From Paenibacillus sp. FJAT-29882 (GTDB taxonomy: Bacteria > Bacillota > Bacilli > Bacillales > DSM-1321), in NCBI RefSeq assembly GCF_001510645.1, contig NZ_LMVB01000001.1, positions 1,681,806-1,745,805 of the forward strand: a stretch of DNA of 64,000 nucleotides, in the 5' to 3' direction. The position numbers and the translations under genes were made by a program. The notes below the pieces were generated by a model that did not search any database, was not told the DNA's origin, and was given only the letters and a program-made list of their open reading frames with translations. The number at the start of each line of letters is the position of its first letter. Positions within the stretch are counted from its first letter, which is position 1. Positions 14,950 through 24,888 of the stretch are shown in pieces.

Positions 14950-15962
14950 CGAATCGGTATTCAAGACAGGAGTTATTTTTAGGAAGTAAGGCACATGCCA
15001 AAATAACAGAGGCGAGTGTAATCATCATTGGTGCTGGAGCTCTTGGATCTGCAAGTGCTGAAATGTTAGTAAGAGCTGGGATCGGGCGTCTGACGATAGT
15101 CGATCGAGATTATGTCGAGCTGAGTAATCTACAAAGGCAGCAATTATATACGGAAGAAGACGTAAGAAATCAATTACCAAAAGCCATTGCTGCCAAAACA
15201 AGACTTGAACAAATCAATAGCGAAAATATTATTAATAGTTTCATAGAGGATGTAAACGGACTGAATATTGAAGAATTGATTAAAGATCATTCAGTGATTG
15301 TGGACGCTACTGATAATTTTGAAACTAGTTTAATTGTGAATGATGCAGCTGTGAAACATGGAATTCCATTTCTATTTGGAGCATGTGTTGGAAGTTATGG
15401 ACTTACATATCCAATTATTCCAGGAGAAACGCCTTGTTTACACTGTTTATTAAATCATTTGCCAATGGATGGGATGACATGTGATACCGTTGGCGTGATA
15501 AGTCCGATCGTTCAAATTACTGCGGCATTACAAGTTACACAAGTTTTACAGATTCTTTCAGGTGAAACACTTTCTCCGATGCTTCAATCAATGGATATTT
15601 GGAAAAATGAAAAAGCGGAGATCAATGTGACTCAGTTAAAAAATAAACTTTGTCCAACATGTGGAGAACATCCATCCTATCCTTTTTTACTGTTTGAAAA
15701 CCAAATGAAAACAGATGTATTATGCGGAAGAGATGCCGTCCAGCTTCGACCAGGGCTGAAGCAGAAAACTTATTCCCTCCCTCACTTGTTAGAGAGATTG
15801 GGGAATCATGTTACTAATCCTGTATTAAATCGTTATTTGCTATCCTGTAAATTTGAGGATTATCAAATCGTTTTCTTTAAGGATGGCCGTGCGATTATTC
15901 ATAGTACGAATGAAGCAAAAAAAGCGCGAGCTGTCTATAACCGATTCATTCAATTTTATTAG
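14946..15962 (+). CDS. thiF: Sulfur carrier adenylyltransferase ThiF/MoeB-like
   Basis: 338 aa E1-like enzyme. The ATP fold is [23 protein letters not shown] (in part) near residue 26, and the RQ and DATDNFETS motifs follow. Zinc Cys pairs are CLHC (about 158) and CPTC (about 237). It adenylates the ThiS C-terminus. The start is TTG 14946, overlapping the thiG stop by 4 nt. A C-terminal ~90-residue extension lacks a rhodanese Cys signature. It is the last gene of the operon; no terminator is obvious after it. Confidence 0.9.
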   Translation: MTNRYSRQELFLGSKAHAKITEASVIIIGAGALGSASAEMLVRAGIGRLTIVDRDYVELSNLQRQQLYTEEDVRNQLPKAIAAKTRLEQINSENIINSFIEDVNGLNIEELIKDHSVIVDATDNFETSLIVNDAAVKHGIPFLFGACVGSYGLTYPIIPGETPCLHCLLNHLPMDGMTCDTVGVISPIVQITAALQVTQVLQILSGETLSPMLQSMDIWKNEKAEINVTQLKNKLCPTCGEHPSYPFLLFENQMKTDVLCGRDAVQLRPGLKQKTYSLPHLLERLGNHVTNPVLNRYLLSCKFEDYQIVFFKDGRAIIHSTNEAKKARAVYNRFIQFY

Positions 15963-15999
15963 GGTTTATTATTTGGTTTAACGTTGGCGGAATGGAACC

Positions 16000-16310
16000 G
16001 CTGGAGAATGCTTTTTACCCATGTAGTTAGCTAGTAGCATGGAAAATACTGAATTCCCCTTCAGGATTCAGAGGGAAAGAAGATTGTATATATGGAGTTA
16101 GGTGTCGGATTTAATACTCCTGGCATTATTAGATATCCATTTGAAAGAATGACCTATCAATAATGAGAAGACGACCTTAATCCGATTAAACAAAGATGAT
16201 TCAAAGGGGTTAGTGAGCCTCGCGATAAAACAATAGCATCCACTGAAGATATGCAGAAGGTGATACCTTCATTAAGTGTAGTTAAGGGCGTTAAAATGTC
16301 GCAATTACAA
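16000..16310 (+). pseudogene. Sir2/SirTM-like protein remnant
   Basis: On the plus strand KIVYMELGVGFNTPGIIRYPFERMTYQ reads in part at about 16081-16161, then a frame change gives TLIRLNKDDSKG (about 16174), and a further change TIASTEDMQKVIPSL (about 16230). ELGVGFNTPGIIRYPF is a signature of the macrodomain-linked SirTM class of Sir2 proteins, which reverse ADP-ribosylation. Stops and frameshifts in every frame show it is dead. The upstream half is too degraded to read. Confidence 0.65.
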
Positions 16311-16515
16311 ATAAAGGATTATTCTTCTTTCATTCAACTAGAAGATAAATATACCCCGTCAAAGTTTTACTTTAACCGAAACGAGGAAATATTAGTGAAG
16401 GAAAGTGGAAGTATTAGCAAGGATCAACTTCCTTGATATAGCTACCCATGTTGAAAAGTTATGATAAAAGATTATGGAGTATACGATGTTTATGTCCATG
16501 TAGAGCCAAATTAAT
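16251..16515 (+). pseudogene. Unidentified remnant, cation-efflux C-terminus-like
   Basis: A short open stretch containing GVKMSQLQIKDYSSFIQLED is followed, after a frame change, by LPDIATHVEKL and KDYGVYDVYVHVEPN ending at TAA 16512-16514. The final HVEP phrase recalls the cytoplasmic C-terminal domain of cation diffusion facilitators, but this rests on a few residues. It is broken by stops. Confidence 0.3.
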
Positions 16516-16544
16516 AAAGAAAAGCTAACTAAATCATTACCGCT

Positions 16545-16689
16545 AAAATGGGCGTTTCCAGTCGGGAAGATAGAAGAAGCTTAACTGAACATACATCAAT
16601 TAAACGGTTGTCACCAGATGAGTTGAAATCATTGGATTGGGCACCGGCATATATTCCTGCGATTGAAAAATCATCTAGACATCTATGAT
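16545..16689 (+). pseudogene. MutT/Nudix hydrolase C-terminal remnant
   Basis: The reading LTEHTSIKRLSPDELKSLD followed by WAPAYIPAIEK matches the C-terminal end of MutT-like (deoxy)nucleoside triphosphate pyrophosphohydrolases. It ends at TGA about 16688. The Nudix box itself (GX5EX7REUXEEXGU) is gone, so only the tail remains. Confidence 0.55.
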
Positions 16690-16715
16690 CAATGAATGTT
16701 TTAGAAAAAGAATTT

Positions 16716-16752
16716 AGCTACTCACCTGATACGTGTGAATAGCTTTTTTTAT
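16716..16752 (+). terminator. Terminator of the decayed locus
   Basis: AGCTACTCAC-CTGATAC-GTGTGAATAGCT pairs with small mismatches and is followed by TTTTTTATTTTA. It lies just after the MutT remnant. Confidence 0.6.
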
Positions 16753-16966
16753 TTTATGCTACTTGATCGCTCCTATAGTGGGGTTGCATTTATAACTCTG
16801 AAGAATGCCTATGACCCTTTCATAGACACTCGTTTTATAGGTCAGTAAAATTCGCTTACAATAGGTGTGCCGATATTGATACAGAATTATAATGAATAAT
16901 TTTAAAAATGCTGGTAGAATGATAATCATCGAATTTATAGAATGTTTAAAAGGTGGGACTAGTAGT

Positions 16967-17863
16967 TTGAGCAAAGAAGGAATCATTTCTTTAGGTGAGG
17001 CATTTGTTGATCTTATTTCCGCTGATCAGACAAATACAAGGTATCAACAGTTTGTAGGAGGGGCAACAGTGAATGTTGCAGTGAGGGCAAGTAGACTTGG
17101 CATTCCTTCTTATTATTTATGTAAATTAGGAACAAATACCAACAGCTTGTTTGTCGCAAAGGCATTGAAAAAGGAAAACATCAATATTGACTATTGTGTT
17201 TCTTCCTTTGAGAAAAAGATATGTAGTGTATACATACATCTTAATGAGGATGGTGACAGATATTTTCATAAATATGTGAACGAGACTCCGGATGAATGGT
17301 TAACCGTTGATGAATTAGAGCAAGAACTTTTTCATGCTGGGAAAATCTTTTATTTTAGCTCTGGGACACTTTTCAATGATAAAGCACGAAAAACGACAGA
17401 ACAGGCGTTAGCATATGCAGGAGAATACCACATGCTGGTGGCGTTTGATGCGAACATTCGCTTAAAGCGTTGGGAAAGTGAAGAAGAATGCAGGGAGCGG
17501 GTCTCTTCTTTTATGAAACGAGCTGACCTTGTGAAGGTGACGGAGGATGAATTGCTGTTCCTGACAGAAGCAAGCACAATGGAGGAAGGTCTAGTTAAAA
17601 TGACTAGCCTGAACATTCCGTTTCTGTTCATTACAATGGGGGAAGCGGGAGCATGTGTTTTACATGATGGAAACATAATGGATGTTCCAGGAATCAAAGT
17701 TAAGGCTGTAGATACAACTGGTGCGGGAGACGCTTTTTTCGCAGCTATTCTATCTCGTTTTCACAAAGAGGGAGTGCCAGTGGACGATAGCCAATTAAAG
17801 GAGTATGTTCATTTTGCCAATAAAGTAGGTGCAATTGCGACGACAAAAATTGGTTCATTGTAA
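16967..17863 (+). CDS. PfkB-family carbohydrate kinase (fructokinase-like)
   Basis: I choose TTG 16967, giving MSKEGIISLGEAFVDL, the normal family N-terminus, with AAAGGTGG 11 nt before it. An upstream in-frame ATG at 16892 adds 25 residues that do not fit the family. The product is 298 aa. The sugar site FVGGATVNVAVRASRLG (about 31-47) is PfkB signature 1. The catalytic DTTGAGDAFFAAIL (about 246-259) is signature 2 with the base Asp. It phosphorylates a hexose or ribose-like sugar, most likely fructose. It is monocistronic. Confidence 0.88.
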   Translation: MSKEGIISLGEAFVDLISADQTNTRYQQFVGGATVNVAVRASRLGIPSYYLCKLGTNTNSLFVAKALKKENINIDYCVSSFEKKICSVYIHLNEDGDRYFHKYVNETPDEWLTVDELEQELFHAGKIFYFSSGTLFNDKARKTTEQALAYAGEYHMLVAFDANIRLKRWESEEECRERVSSFMKRADLVKVTEDELLFLTEASTMEEGLVKMTSLNIPFLFITMGEAGACVLHDGNIMDVPGIKVKAVDTTGAGDAFFAAILSRFHKEGVPVDDSQLKEYVHFANKVGAIATTKIGSL

Positions 17864-18165
17864 TTAGAATATAGTTAAATTACTGTGTGATTATAACCAG
17901 GTTTCCCTAATTAATATTAATATTGTTAAGTGTGCTTGAAATGAATGATTTTATTTGATTGTTTAACATAGCTCTAAAAGAAAAATGGCGAATTAAATTT
18001 TCGATATATAATAATAATGTTCGTATTTATATATCGAAAATGCGATTCCTCCACCAGCGGAACACAACATAATTCAGGGAAAACACGAACGTTGTAAATG
18101 TTATTAGATATAAAGTAACTAAACAACAAGTATATCCGTCCATTCTGAAAAGGAGGGAGAAAATA
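17864..18165. other. Intergenic region with a 13-bp palindromic stem
   Basis: About 300 nt. TTTTCGATATATA (17998-18010) and its exact complement (18028-18040) form a stem with a 17-nt loop about 125 nt upstream of the lipoprotein start. It may be an operator or a structured 5' leader. Nothing else is visible. Confidence 0.45.
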
Positions 18166-18507
18166 TTGAAAAAGTTAGTATTAATTCCAATGTTAATTCT
18201 TTTATATGTTGTTTTGATGGGTTGTAATTTGATTCCATCTAAGAACAATTTGTCGATTAAAATGATAGCATTCAATGACCTTACAGATGAAGAACAAGAT
18301 TTAATTCCTGTAAGTCCAAAGGATTCAATCGTAGAGAAAATAACAGTTAATAATGAAAACATATCCTTAATTGATAAGAACTATGACAAAGATCAAGTTT
18401 ATTCTGTTACATTTAATAATACCGAAACTGATTCTTCAGGAAAACTTACGGTTTTTATTGATCTGCATAAAGAAGCAGTTGTGGGAAAAGGATTTATAAG
18501 TAAATAA
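18166..18507 (+). CDS. Small putative lipoprotein
   Basis: 113 aa, TTG start at 18166 after AAAGGAGGG. A signal sequence (MKKLVLIPMLILLYVVLMGC) ends in the lipobox VLMGC, with Cys20 likely lipidated. The mature part is a small hydrophilic domain, rich in Asp, Glu and Lys, with no known motif. It is monocistronic. Function unknown. Confidence 0.75.
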   Translation: MKKLVLIPMLILLYVVLMGCNLIPSKNNLSIKMIAFNDLTDEEQDLIPVSPKDSIVEKITVNNENISLIDKNYDKDQVYSVTFNNTETDSSGKLTVFIDLHKEAVVGKGFISK

Positions 18508-19096
<589 letters not shown>

Positions 19097-19140
19097 AAAA
19101 AGTCTGCATAAAGGAATTATTTCTCTTATACAGACTTTTT
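19097..19140. terminator. Terminator of the acyl-CoA dehydrogenase gene
   Basis: AAAAAGTCTGCATAA and TTATACAGACTTTTT pair over 15 bp with one wobble around a 14-nt loop. It sits 5 nt after the minus-strand stop and could act in both directions. Confidence 0.85.
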
Positions 19141-19144
19141 AACT

Positions 19145-20290
19145 TTATTTATCAAACAATGCCTGTTTGGCTAATGTGATTATTGCCATATCTTCCATTG
19201 GCGGGTTATGCAGACCGGCCCGAACGTCGCGATAATAGCGTTGCAGCGGATTCGTTCTTTGTAAGCTGCGTGCTCCTACAACCCGCATGGCTAGATCGAC
19301 AATTCGAATTGCTTTGTTAGTTACAGATACTTTTACAGCTGCTAAGTCAGTTGCTAGCGTTTCTCTATTTTCCGGTTGTGTTTGCCATTTATTCGTTACT
19401 GAGTAAAGAAAATGACGAGCTTCTGTTAATTCCAATTCAATTTCACCGATCGTGCGCTGTACGTTGGGTAAGTCTCTGATTGGTCCACTTATACTATTAG
19501 GAGCATAAGTTTTGGCAAATTGTACTGCATAGTTTCTTGCTGCAGCTGCAATGCCTATGTAACATGCTGGAATATGTAACATCCAACCGGTTCCAGGTTT
19601 ATTGGCTGTTTGCTTATGTTCAACAAAATAACGGTCAGGAATTTTCACATGTTCAAGGATTAAATCATGGCTACCGGTTCCTTGCATGGAAATCATATCC
19701 CATGTCTCTTCAATTCGAACACCTGTAAGATTTCGCTGGATGAGAAACGTTCCCACACATTCCTCTGAAGGAACCCAAGCGGTAACGAGAAAAATATCAA
19801 GTACAGGTGATAATGTCGTAAACGTTTTTCTCCCCGTAATAATCCAGCTATCCCCATCTTTTACAGCGGTTGTTTCAGGTCTCCCTCCTCGCGTTGGGCT
19901 TCCCGTTTTTGGTTCAGTTGCTGCGGTATTCACCAATGCTCCATTACCAATTTCTTTTAAAAATTCATCCATTACGACTTCATTCCAAGACTTTTTTTCC
20001 ATTAAGCTAAGAACCGTTCCAACATGCCAGCCAATAGAAAGCGCAGTAGGTCCACATTCCGTCGCGATCCGCTCCTGTGCCAAAATAAAATCGTATAGCG
20101 ATCCTCCAAGACCTCCATATTCTTTCCCTAATGTTAGCTTGGTGTAACCAAAATCTTTTAATTTCTGGATATTTTCAAAAGGAAATCCTCTCGTTTCATC
20201 TAACGTTCCTGCACGCGAAGCAAAGTCCGAAATCGCTGAGCCTAACTGTTCAATATATGTTTTTTGTTCTTCAGTTTGAAAAAATGACAA
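19145..20290 (-). CDS. Acyl-CoA dehydrogenase family flavoprotein (YdbM-like)
   Basis: 381 aa, the length of B. subtilis YdbM. The FAD-binding middle domain has TEPKTGSPTRGG, WIITGRKTFTTLSP and GTGSHDLILEHVKIP, as in acyl-CoA dehydrogenases and the related SfnB/DszC monooxygenases. The C-terminal helical domain has MRVVGARSLQRTNPLQRYYRDVRAGL. The usual catalytic Glu of straight-chain dehydrogenases is not clearly placed, so oxidation of a non-CoA substrate is possible. It starts at ATG 20290. A MBL-fold gene lies just upstream on the same strand. Confidence 0.85.
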   Translation of the reverse strand: MSFFQTEEQKTYIEQLGSAISDFASRAGTLDETRGFPFENIQKLKDFGYTKLTLGKEYGGLGGSLYDFILAQERIATECGPTALSIGWHVGTVLSLMEKKSWNEVVMDEFLKEIGNGALVNTAATEPKTGSPTRGGRPETTAVKDGDSWIITGRKTFTTLSPVLDIFLVTAWVPSEECVGTFLIQRNLTGVRIEETWDMISMQGTGSHDLILEHVKIPDRYFVEHKQTANKPGTGWMLHIPACYIGIAAAARNYAVQFAKTYAPNSISGPIRDLPNVQRTIGEIELELTEARHFLYSVTNKWQTQPENRETLATDLAAVKVSVTNKAIRIVDLAMRVVGARSLQRTNPLQRYYRDVRAGLHNPPMEDMAIITLAKQALFDK

Positions 20291-20388
20291 CGGTATTCCC
20301 TCTCCTTTATTATACTTTGCCTCACGTTAGCGCATTGCATTGTATTGATGTTTTTTCCATCCACCTAAGTAAAATCCGTGCATTTTGA

Positions 20389-21315
20389 TTAATCTTCCAA
20401 CCAAAGTGTTCCACCAATATCCAATACTTGTAATTGTTTTTCCGGTAGCTCTTGTTTTCTCCATTCCCGCTGTAAACGATCCAAAGCTTCTGGACCTGTA
20501 TCATCAGCAAGACGGTAAGTACCATAGTGCATCGGAATAAAGGTAGTTCCTCCCAGTTCCTGAAAAGCTTTCACTGCCTCTTCCGGATTAATATGAGAAT
20601 CTTTCATAAACCATTCAGGCTCGTATGCCCCGATTGGCATTAATATATGCTTGAGATTAAATCGTTTAGCGATTTCATTAAATCCACGAAAATAACCAGT
20701 ATCTCCTACAAAATAGATAGAATGATCCGCTTCGATTGCTTCAATAATCCACCCGCCCCAATGTGATGAATTTGTATCGAATAGACTGCGACGTGTCCAA
20801 TGCTGCGCAGGAACGAAACTAAGTTTCAGATTTTGGTACTGGAACGAGTCCCACCAATTCGCCTCAATGATATTCTTATACCCTTTTTTCAAAAAAAGCT
20901 GCTTCAGACCATAAGGAACGTAATAAATCGGATTTCCTGGCAATCGACGAATTGTTCCGAAATCAAGATGATCATAATGACTATGTGAAATAATCACGAT
21001 ATCAATGTCCGGTAACTGGTCAAAAGAAAGGCCAGGCTCTGTCATTCGCTTCTGTGTACCTTGCCATTTTGCCCAAACAGGATCTGTTAAGATATTCACC
21101 CCACCAAATTGAAGCAGAAACGTTGAATGTCCAATCCAAGTGATACTAGGTTTGCTTCGATTACTTTTAAGCTCTGTTACTTGTTTGTTGTTTGCTTGAG
21201 GTATTAATGTGTTCAAATCCTTCTTCTTCGCGCGTCGTTCTTTACTCCATTGAAGCAATTCTTTAACAGATTTCGTATTCATAACACCATCTAAATTTTC
21301 ATATTTGATTTTCAC
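20389..21315 (-). CDS. Metallo-beta-lactamase-fold hydrolase (NAPE-PLD/UlaG-like)
   Basis: 308 aa. GHSTFLLQFGGVNILTDPVW (about residues 62-81) and the metal-binding ISHSHYDHLD (His111, His113, Asp115, His116), plus FVGDTGYF and PMHYGTY, define an MBL-fold phosphodiesterase-like hydrolase of the N-acylphosphatidylethanolamine phospholipase D group. The GTG start lies 4 nt after the regulator stop, so the two are translated together. Its substrate is unknown; a lipid or cyclic phosphodiester is plausible. Confidence 0.85.
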   Translation of the reverse strand: MKIKYENLDGVMNTKSVKELLQWSKERRAKKKDLNTLIPQANNKQVTELKSNRSKPSITWIGHSTFLLQFGGVNILTDPVWAKWQGTQKRMTEPGLSFDQLPDIDIVIISHSHYDHLDFGTIRRLPGNPIYYVPYGLKQLFLKKGYKNIIEANWWDSFQYQNLKLSFVPAQHWTRRSLFDTNSSHWGGWIIEAIEADHSIYFVGDTGYFRGFNEIAKRFNLKHILMPIGAYEPEWFMKDSHINPEEAVKAFQELGGTTFIPMHYGTYRLADDTGPEALDRLQREWRKQELPEKQLQVLDIGGTLWLED

Positions 21316-21319
21316 TTGA

Positions 21320-22087
21320 TTAGCCTCTCATATTCGTACTTTCTCGTTCTAAAAAAGAGAGAACACTTCCTAAATATTTCTGAACTTCTTGAACTTGATA
21401 AGCAGCAGAATCAGCAATTTGTTTGTAGTGATGCTGTCCCTCATCTGTTATTCTCAAATAACGCTTTGTCCGCTTTTCGCTTTCCCATCGACCAACCATG
21501 AGTCCGCCTTCCTCCATTTCATGAGAAAGATCGTACAAATAGCCGTTACTAGCAATCCAGCCGTATTTGATTTTCAATAAATCACCGATCTCGCCCATAT
21601 AAATCGGTCTTTTTGTAAAAGCCGCTTTTAAAGTAACATAGCGAACCAAATCCTTGACGGAAATGATTTTTGAAAAATAAGAGCGATACTCTTCAGGAAG
21701 TTCATGGATCACAGGTGGGTTTTCCCCTGACCCCTTCAAATCAAACATGAAACGATCAATCACATGCTTCACTTCACGAAATCGTTCTGAGAAATTATCT
21801 TGATACCATTTATAAAGCTCATTACCCTTTTCCGTATTTTGATAATAATGCCTTCCTTTTACTGTGTGAAACTTTAAATGACCGGAACCTACAAGTTGTT
21901 TGCATGTTTTACATAAATAATCATAGCTATGAATTTTACCTGTAAATAGCTTTTGCAGTTCCTGATGAATCGCACGTGGGTAATTTGAATGGTTGGATAG
22001 CGTTTGCAGCAAATACATCGTTAAAAACTCACGTTGACTTAAACCAACTGTTTCCAGTGTTACAGTAGTAGTATCACTTTTTTTCAT
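21320..22087 (-). CDS. Transcriptional regulator with two PadR-like winged-helix domains
   Basis: 255 aa. Both halves read like PadR N-terminal domains. Residues about 18-100 (FLTMYLLQTLSNHSNYPRAI ... LVGSGHLKFHTVKGRHYYQ ... TEKGNELYKW) and about 150-240 (VTLKAAFTKRPIYMGEIGDLL ... YDLSHEMEEGGLMVGRWESE ... RITDEGQHHYK) follow the same helix-wing-TEKG order. So one chain may carry a built-in dimer of DNA-binding domains. It is the first gene of a two-gene unit with the MBL hydrolase and probably regulates it. Confidence 0.7.
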   Translation of the reverse strand: MKKSDTTTVTLETVGLSQREFLTMYLLQTLSNHSNYPRAIHQELQKLFTGKIHSYDYLCKTCKQLVGSGHLKFHTVKGRHYYQNTEKGNELYKWYQDNFSERFREVKHVIDRFMFDLKGSGENPPVIHELPEEYRSYFSKIISVKDLVRYVTLKAAFTKRPIYMGEIGDLLKIKYGWIASNGYLYDLSHEMEEGGLMVGRWESEKRTKRYLRITDEGQHHYKQIADSAAYQVQEVQKYLGSVLSFLERESTNMRG

Positions 22088-22441
22088 GGTAAAGCCCCCT
22101 TAATTTATTGGAATACTCGTTCGATTCTTGTAATCTATTATCCTACATTTACTGGTAAATAGCACGTAAATAGGGTTTTCTTACCTCGCATATGCCTAAT
22201 ACGTTTCAAAATCAATATGTATCAAGATATGTGCTTTTCAATACTTTCCTATTAAAAATTTATTAAATACTACAAGCAGTTAATTGCATTTTAACATAAA
22301 AATAAAAGTAGGAGCTCGATAGTATTCACTTTCAATCAGGGAGATTTATAATTTGTTGATTTTGAAGTTATTTACTGTTTGTGAACCTATTTTATCACCT
22401 ATAGAACTAATACAATACAGTATTTTTGGAGGGGATGAAGG
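22088..22441. other. Divergent control region, PadR-like regulator and hydrolase
   Basis: About 350 AT-rich nucleotides. TTTACTGGTAAATAGCACGT (22148) holds a short dyad (TTTAC-TG-GTAAA) near the regulator start, a possible autoregulatory site. GGAGGGG lies before TTG 22442. Nothing else is seen. Confidence 0.35.
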
Positions 22442-23263
22442 TTGGATAAGCAAAGTCTATTTTTACATGGCAAAAAAGTATCGTATATTGAGAGGGGTAA
22501 CGTTAATGACCCACCTGTTCTTCTATTGCATGGGGTGCCTGAATCAAGCCTAGTATGGGGGGAAATGTTCCCATGTATTGTGTCTTGTGGATATAGAACC
22601 ATTGCACCGGATCTCCCAGGATTCGGTGACAGTGACCCATTTGATGAACCCTCAACATGGGAGCGGTTTGAGCAGTTTGTTTCGGATTTCACAACTAAAT
22701 TAAATTTGGACAAATTCCATTTAATTGTACATGATTGGGGAGGTCTAATTGGTTTGAAATGGGCATGTGATCATCCAGAGAATATTCTAAGTCTGTTTGT
22801 TTCCAATACTACATTATCAGAGGAGTATAAATGGCACTCGCTTGCACAGATTTGGCGAACACCTAGGACCGGAGAAAAAGTAATGGAACTGATGGCTAAT
22901 CGTTTACATTTTCAAAATGAAATGAAAAAGACCATTCCAAACATACCAGACGAAACTGTGGAAGACTTCTATCGTGTCTTTCGAACACCTGAATCAAGCA
23001 GAGTAATCTTAGATTTATACCGTTCGGGAAATTTAGACAAAGTAAAAACGTACAATGAAAAACTCAATCATATCAAAATACCAGTCACCATCATTTGGGG
23101 AGAAAATGATCCGTATATCCCTAATGAGTTTGCCTACAAACTTCAGAATGAAGGTCTACCACATGCAATCGTTTATATTATTCAACATGTAGGGCATTTC
23201 ATCCAAATCGAAGTTCCTGATGAAGTAAACTTTTATATTCAACAGCATTTTCAAAACCTATAA
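22442..23263 (+). CDS. Alpha/beta hydrolase of haloalkane-dehalogenase type
   Basis: 273 aa, TTG start after GGAGGGG. The oxyanion region is LLLHGVPESSLVW (about 28-40). The nucleophile elbow is VHDWGG with Asp98 (not Ser), and Trp99 follows, as in haloalkane dehalogenases, where that Trp binds halide. The acid is probably the Asp in WGENDPYIP (about 220) and the base His252 in HVGHF. An Asp nucleophile means an ester intermediate, as in dehalogenases and epoxide hydrolases. The true substrate cannot be told from sequence. It is monocistronic with a terminator after it. Confidence 0.85.
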   Translation: MDKQSLFLHGKKVSYIERGNVNDPPVLLLHGVPESSLVWGEMFPCIVSCGYRTIAPDLPGFGDSDPFDEPSTWERFEQFVSDFTTKLNLDKFHLIVHDWGGLIGLKWACDHPENILSLFVSNTTLSEEYKWHSLAQIWRTPRTGEKVMELMANRLHFQNEMKKTIPNIPDETVEDFYRVFRTPESSRVILDLYRSGNLDKVKTYNEKLNHIKIPVTIIWGENDPYIPNEFAYKLQNEGLPHAIVYIIQHVGHFIQIEVPDEVNFYIQQHFQNL

Positions 23264-23352
23264 AATGAGGTATTTGGTTTCATCTGCTCCTACCCTTCAA
23301 CTCTTTACAATACCTTTGACACTTCTTCATTTTTTTAGAATAAATAAAATGA

Positions 23353-23400
23353 AAAAAGGATGCCTTGTTCAGACTTTGTCTCTATTAGGCATCCTTTTTA
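23353..23400 (+). terminator. Terminator after the hydrolase gene
   Basis: AAAAAGGATGCCT and AGGCATCCTTTTT form a perfect 13-bp stem with a 21-nt loop. Confidence 0.85.
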
Positions 23401-23523
23401 TTATTTACTTGAGGAAATAGCCATTTTATTTAATTTGATCTCTATTTTCAAACTTAGTCCAAGCTTATATACATAATTGTCATAGCATAATAGGAGTATT
23501 TCACAAAAGGAGGAAACACTCAA

Positions 23524-24888
23524 TTGGCTGATTCAAATGTTTCACCTAATATTCCACAAGGACCAAAAGGAAGACTATTTACTGGTCATACAAAGGATTT
23601 TCAAGCTGACCCGCTTGCCTATTTTACTCATTTAGCAAACGAATATGGAGACGTTGCAAAATTTCGGTTCGGACCTTTTCAGAATGCATATCTGATATCC
23701 AATCCGGATTTAATAAAGGAAGCACTTGTAACAAAACAAAAATTCTTCATAAAATCAAAGGCCATGCATTCTTTAGAAGACATTTTGGGCAAGGGCCTTT
23801 TCACGAGTGAAAAAGAATTTCATATGAGTCAAAGAAAACTTATTCAACCCGCTTTTAGAAAGTCACATATTACTAATTATGGCCAAAATATGATTGATAT
23901 TACGACAGATTATCTTTCAACTTGGAAAAATGGGGAAGAACGAATGATTACGCAGGATATGATGAGCATCACTCTCGGAATCATTTGTAAGACGATGTTC
24001 AGTATGAATTTTAAACAAGGATATGAACTTCTTGGTAAATCAGTTGAAACAGTAATCAAAATGGCCGTCAAAAGGATGAGGCCTATTTTTCAACTACCAT
24101 TATGGTTTCCAACGAAAAATAACCGTCAATATAAAAAAGTGATTCAACAACTCGACGAAGTAATTTATAACATGATAGAAAATCGCAGGGAAGATTTCGA
24201 GAGCCATGATGATATGCTCAATATTCTTTTAGATGCCAAAGATGATGAAAATAGATTAGGTATGACAAACAAGCAAGTACGTGATGAATTAATGACCACC
24301 TTCCTTGCTGGTCATGAAACGACTGCAAACGCGCTATCCTGGACCTTATATTTACTTTCTCAACATCCTGAAGTGGAAAAGAAACTCTTTGATGAAATAG
24401 ATACCGTGATCGGCAACCGCCCCCCAACACCTGACGATTTCAAAAAATTAACATATGCACAAAATATTATCTGGGAATCTCTACGTGTTTACCCACCTTC
24501 CTTTATTATCGAACGAGAAGTAGACGAGGATGTAGTGATAGGAGGTTATCATTTTAAAAAAGGTGATATGGTTATGGTAAGTCAGTATGTGATGCACCGC
24601 AAACCAGAGTATTTTGATAATCCAGATTCTTTTATTCCTGAGCGATTTGAAAACAACTTTTTAAAAACAATCCCGTCATACGCCTACTTTCCCTTTGGAG
24701 GAGGTCCGCGAGTTTGTATTGGGAATCATTTTGCCTTAATGGAAGCGGTACTTGTCCTAGTATGCATTGCCCAACGATACCGAATAAAGCTTGCGCCAGA
24801 CCATCATGAAGTAATCCCTTTCCCTACTATTACACTCAGGCCAAGGCGTGGATTGCGAATGATAGTAGAAGAAAGAAAATCAAATTGA
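23524..24888 (+). CDS. Cytochrome P450 monooxygenase
   Basis: 454 aa, TTG start after AAAGGAGG. The I-helix oxygen-activating motif AGHETTANAL is at about residue 260. The ExxR of the K-helix is in WESLRVYPP (about 315-323). The haem-binding loop FPFGGGPRVCIGNHFA has Cys398 as axial ligand. The N-terminus has no membrane anchor, so the enzyme is soluble. The sequence is of the fatty-acid or sterol hydroxylase (CYP4/CYP110-like) style rather than the CYP102 reductase fusion. No ferredoxin or reductase gene is adjacent, so electrons must come from elsewhere. Confidence 0.92.
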   Translation: MADSNVSPNIPQGPKGRLFTGHTKDFQADPLAYFTHLANEYGDVAKFRFGPFQNAYLISNPDLIKEALVTKQKFFIKSKAMHSLEDILGKGLFTSEKEFHMSQRKLIQPAFRKSHITNYGQNMIDITTDYLSTWKNGEERMITQDMMSITLGIICKTMFSMNFKQGYELLGKSVETVIKMAVKRMRPIFQLPLWFPTKNNRQYKKVIQQLDEVIYNMIENRREDFESHDDMLNILLDAKDDENRLGMTNKQVRDELMTTFLAGHETTANALSWTLYLLSQHPEVEKKLFDEIDTVIGNRPPTPDDFKKLTYAQNIIWESLRVYPPSFIIEREVDEDVVIGGYHFKKGDMVMVSQYVMHRKPEYFDNPDSFIPERFENNFLKTIPSYAYFPFGGGPRVCIGNHFALMEAVLVLVCIAQRYRIKLAPDHHEVIPFPTITLRPRRGLRMIVEERKSN

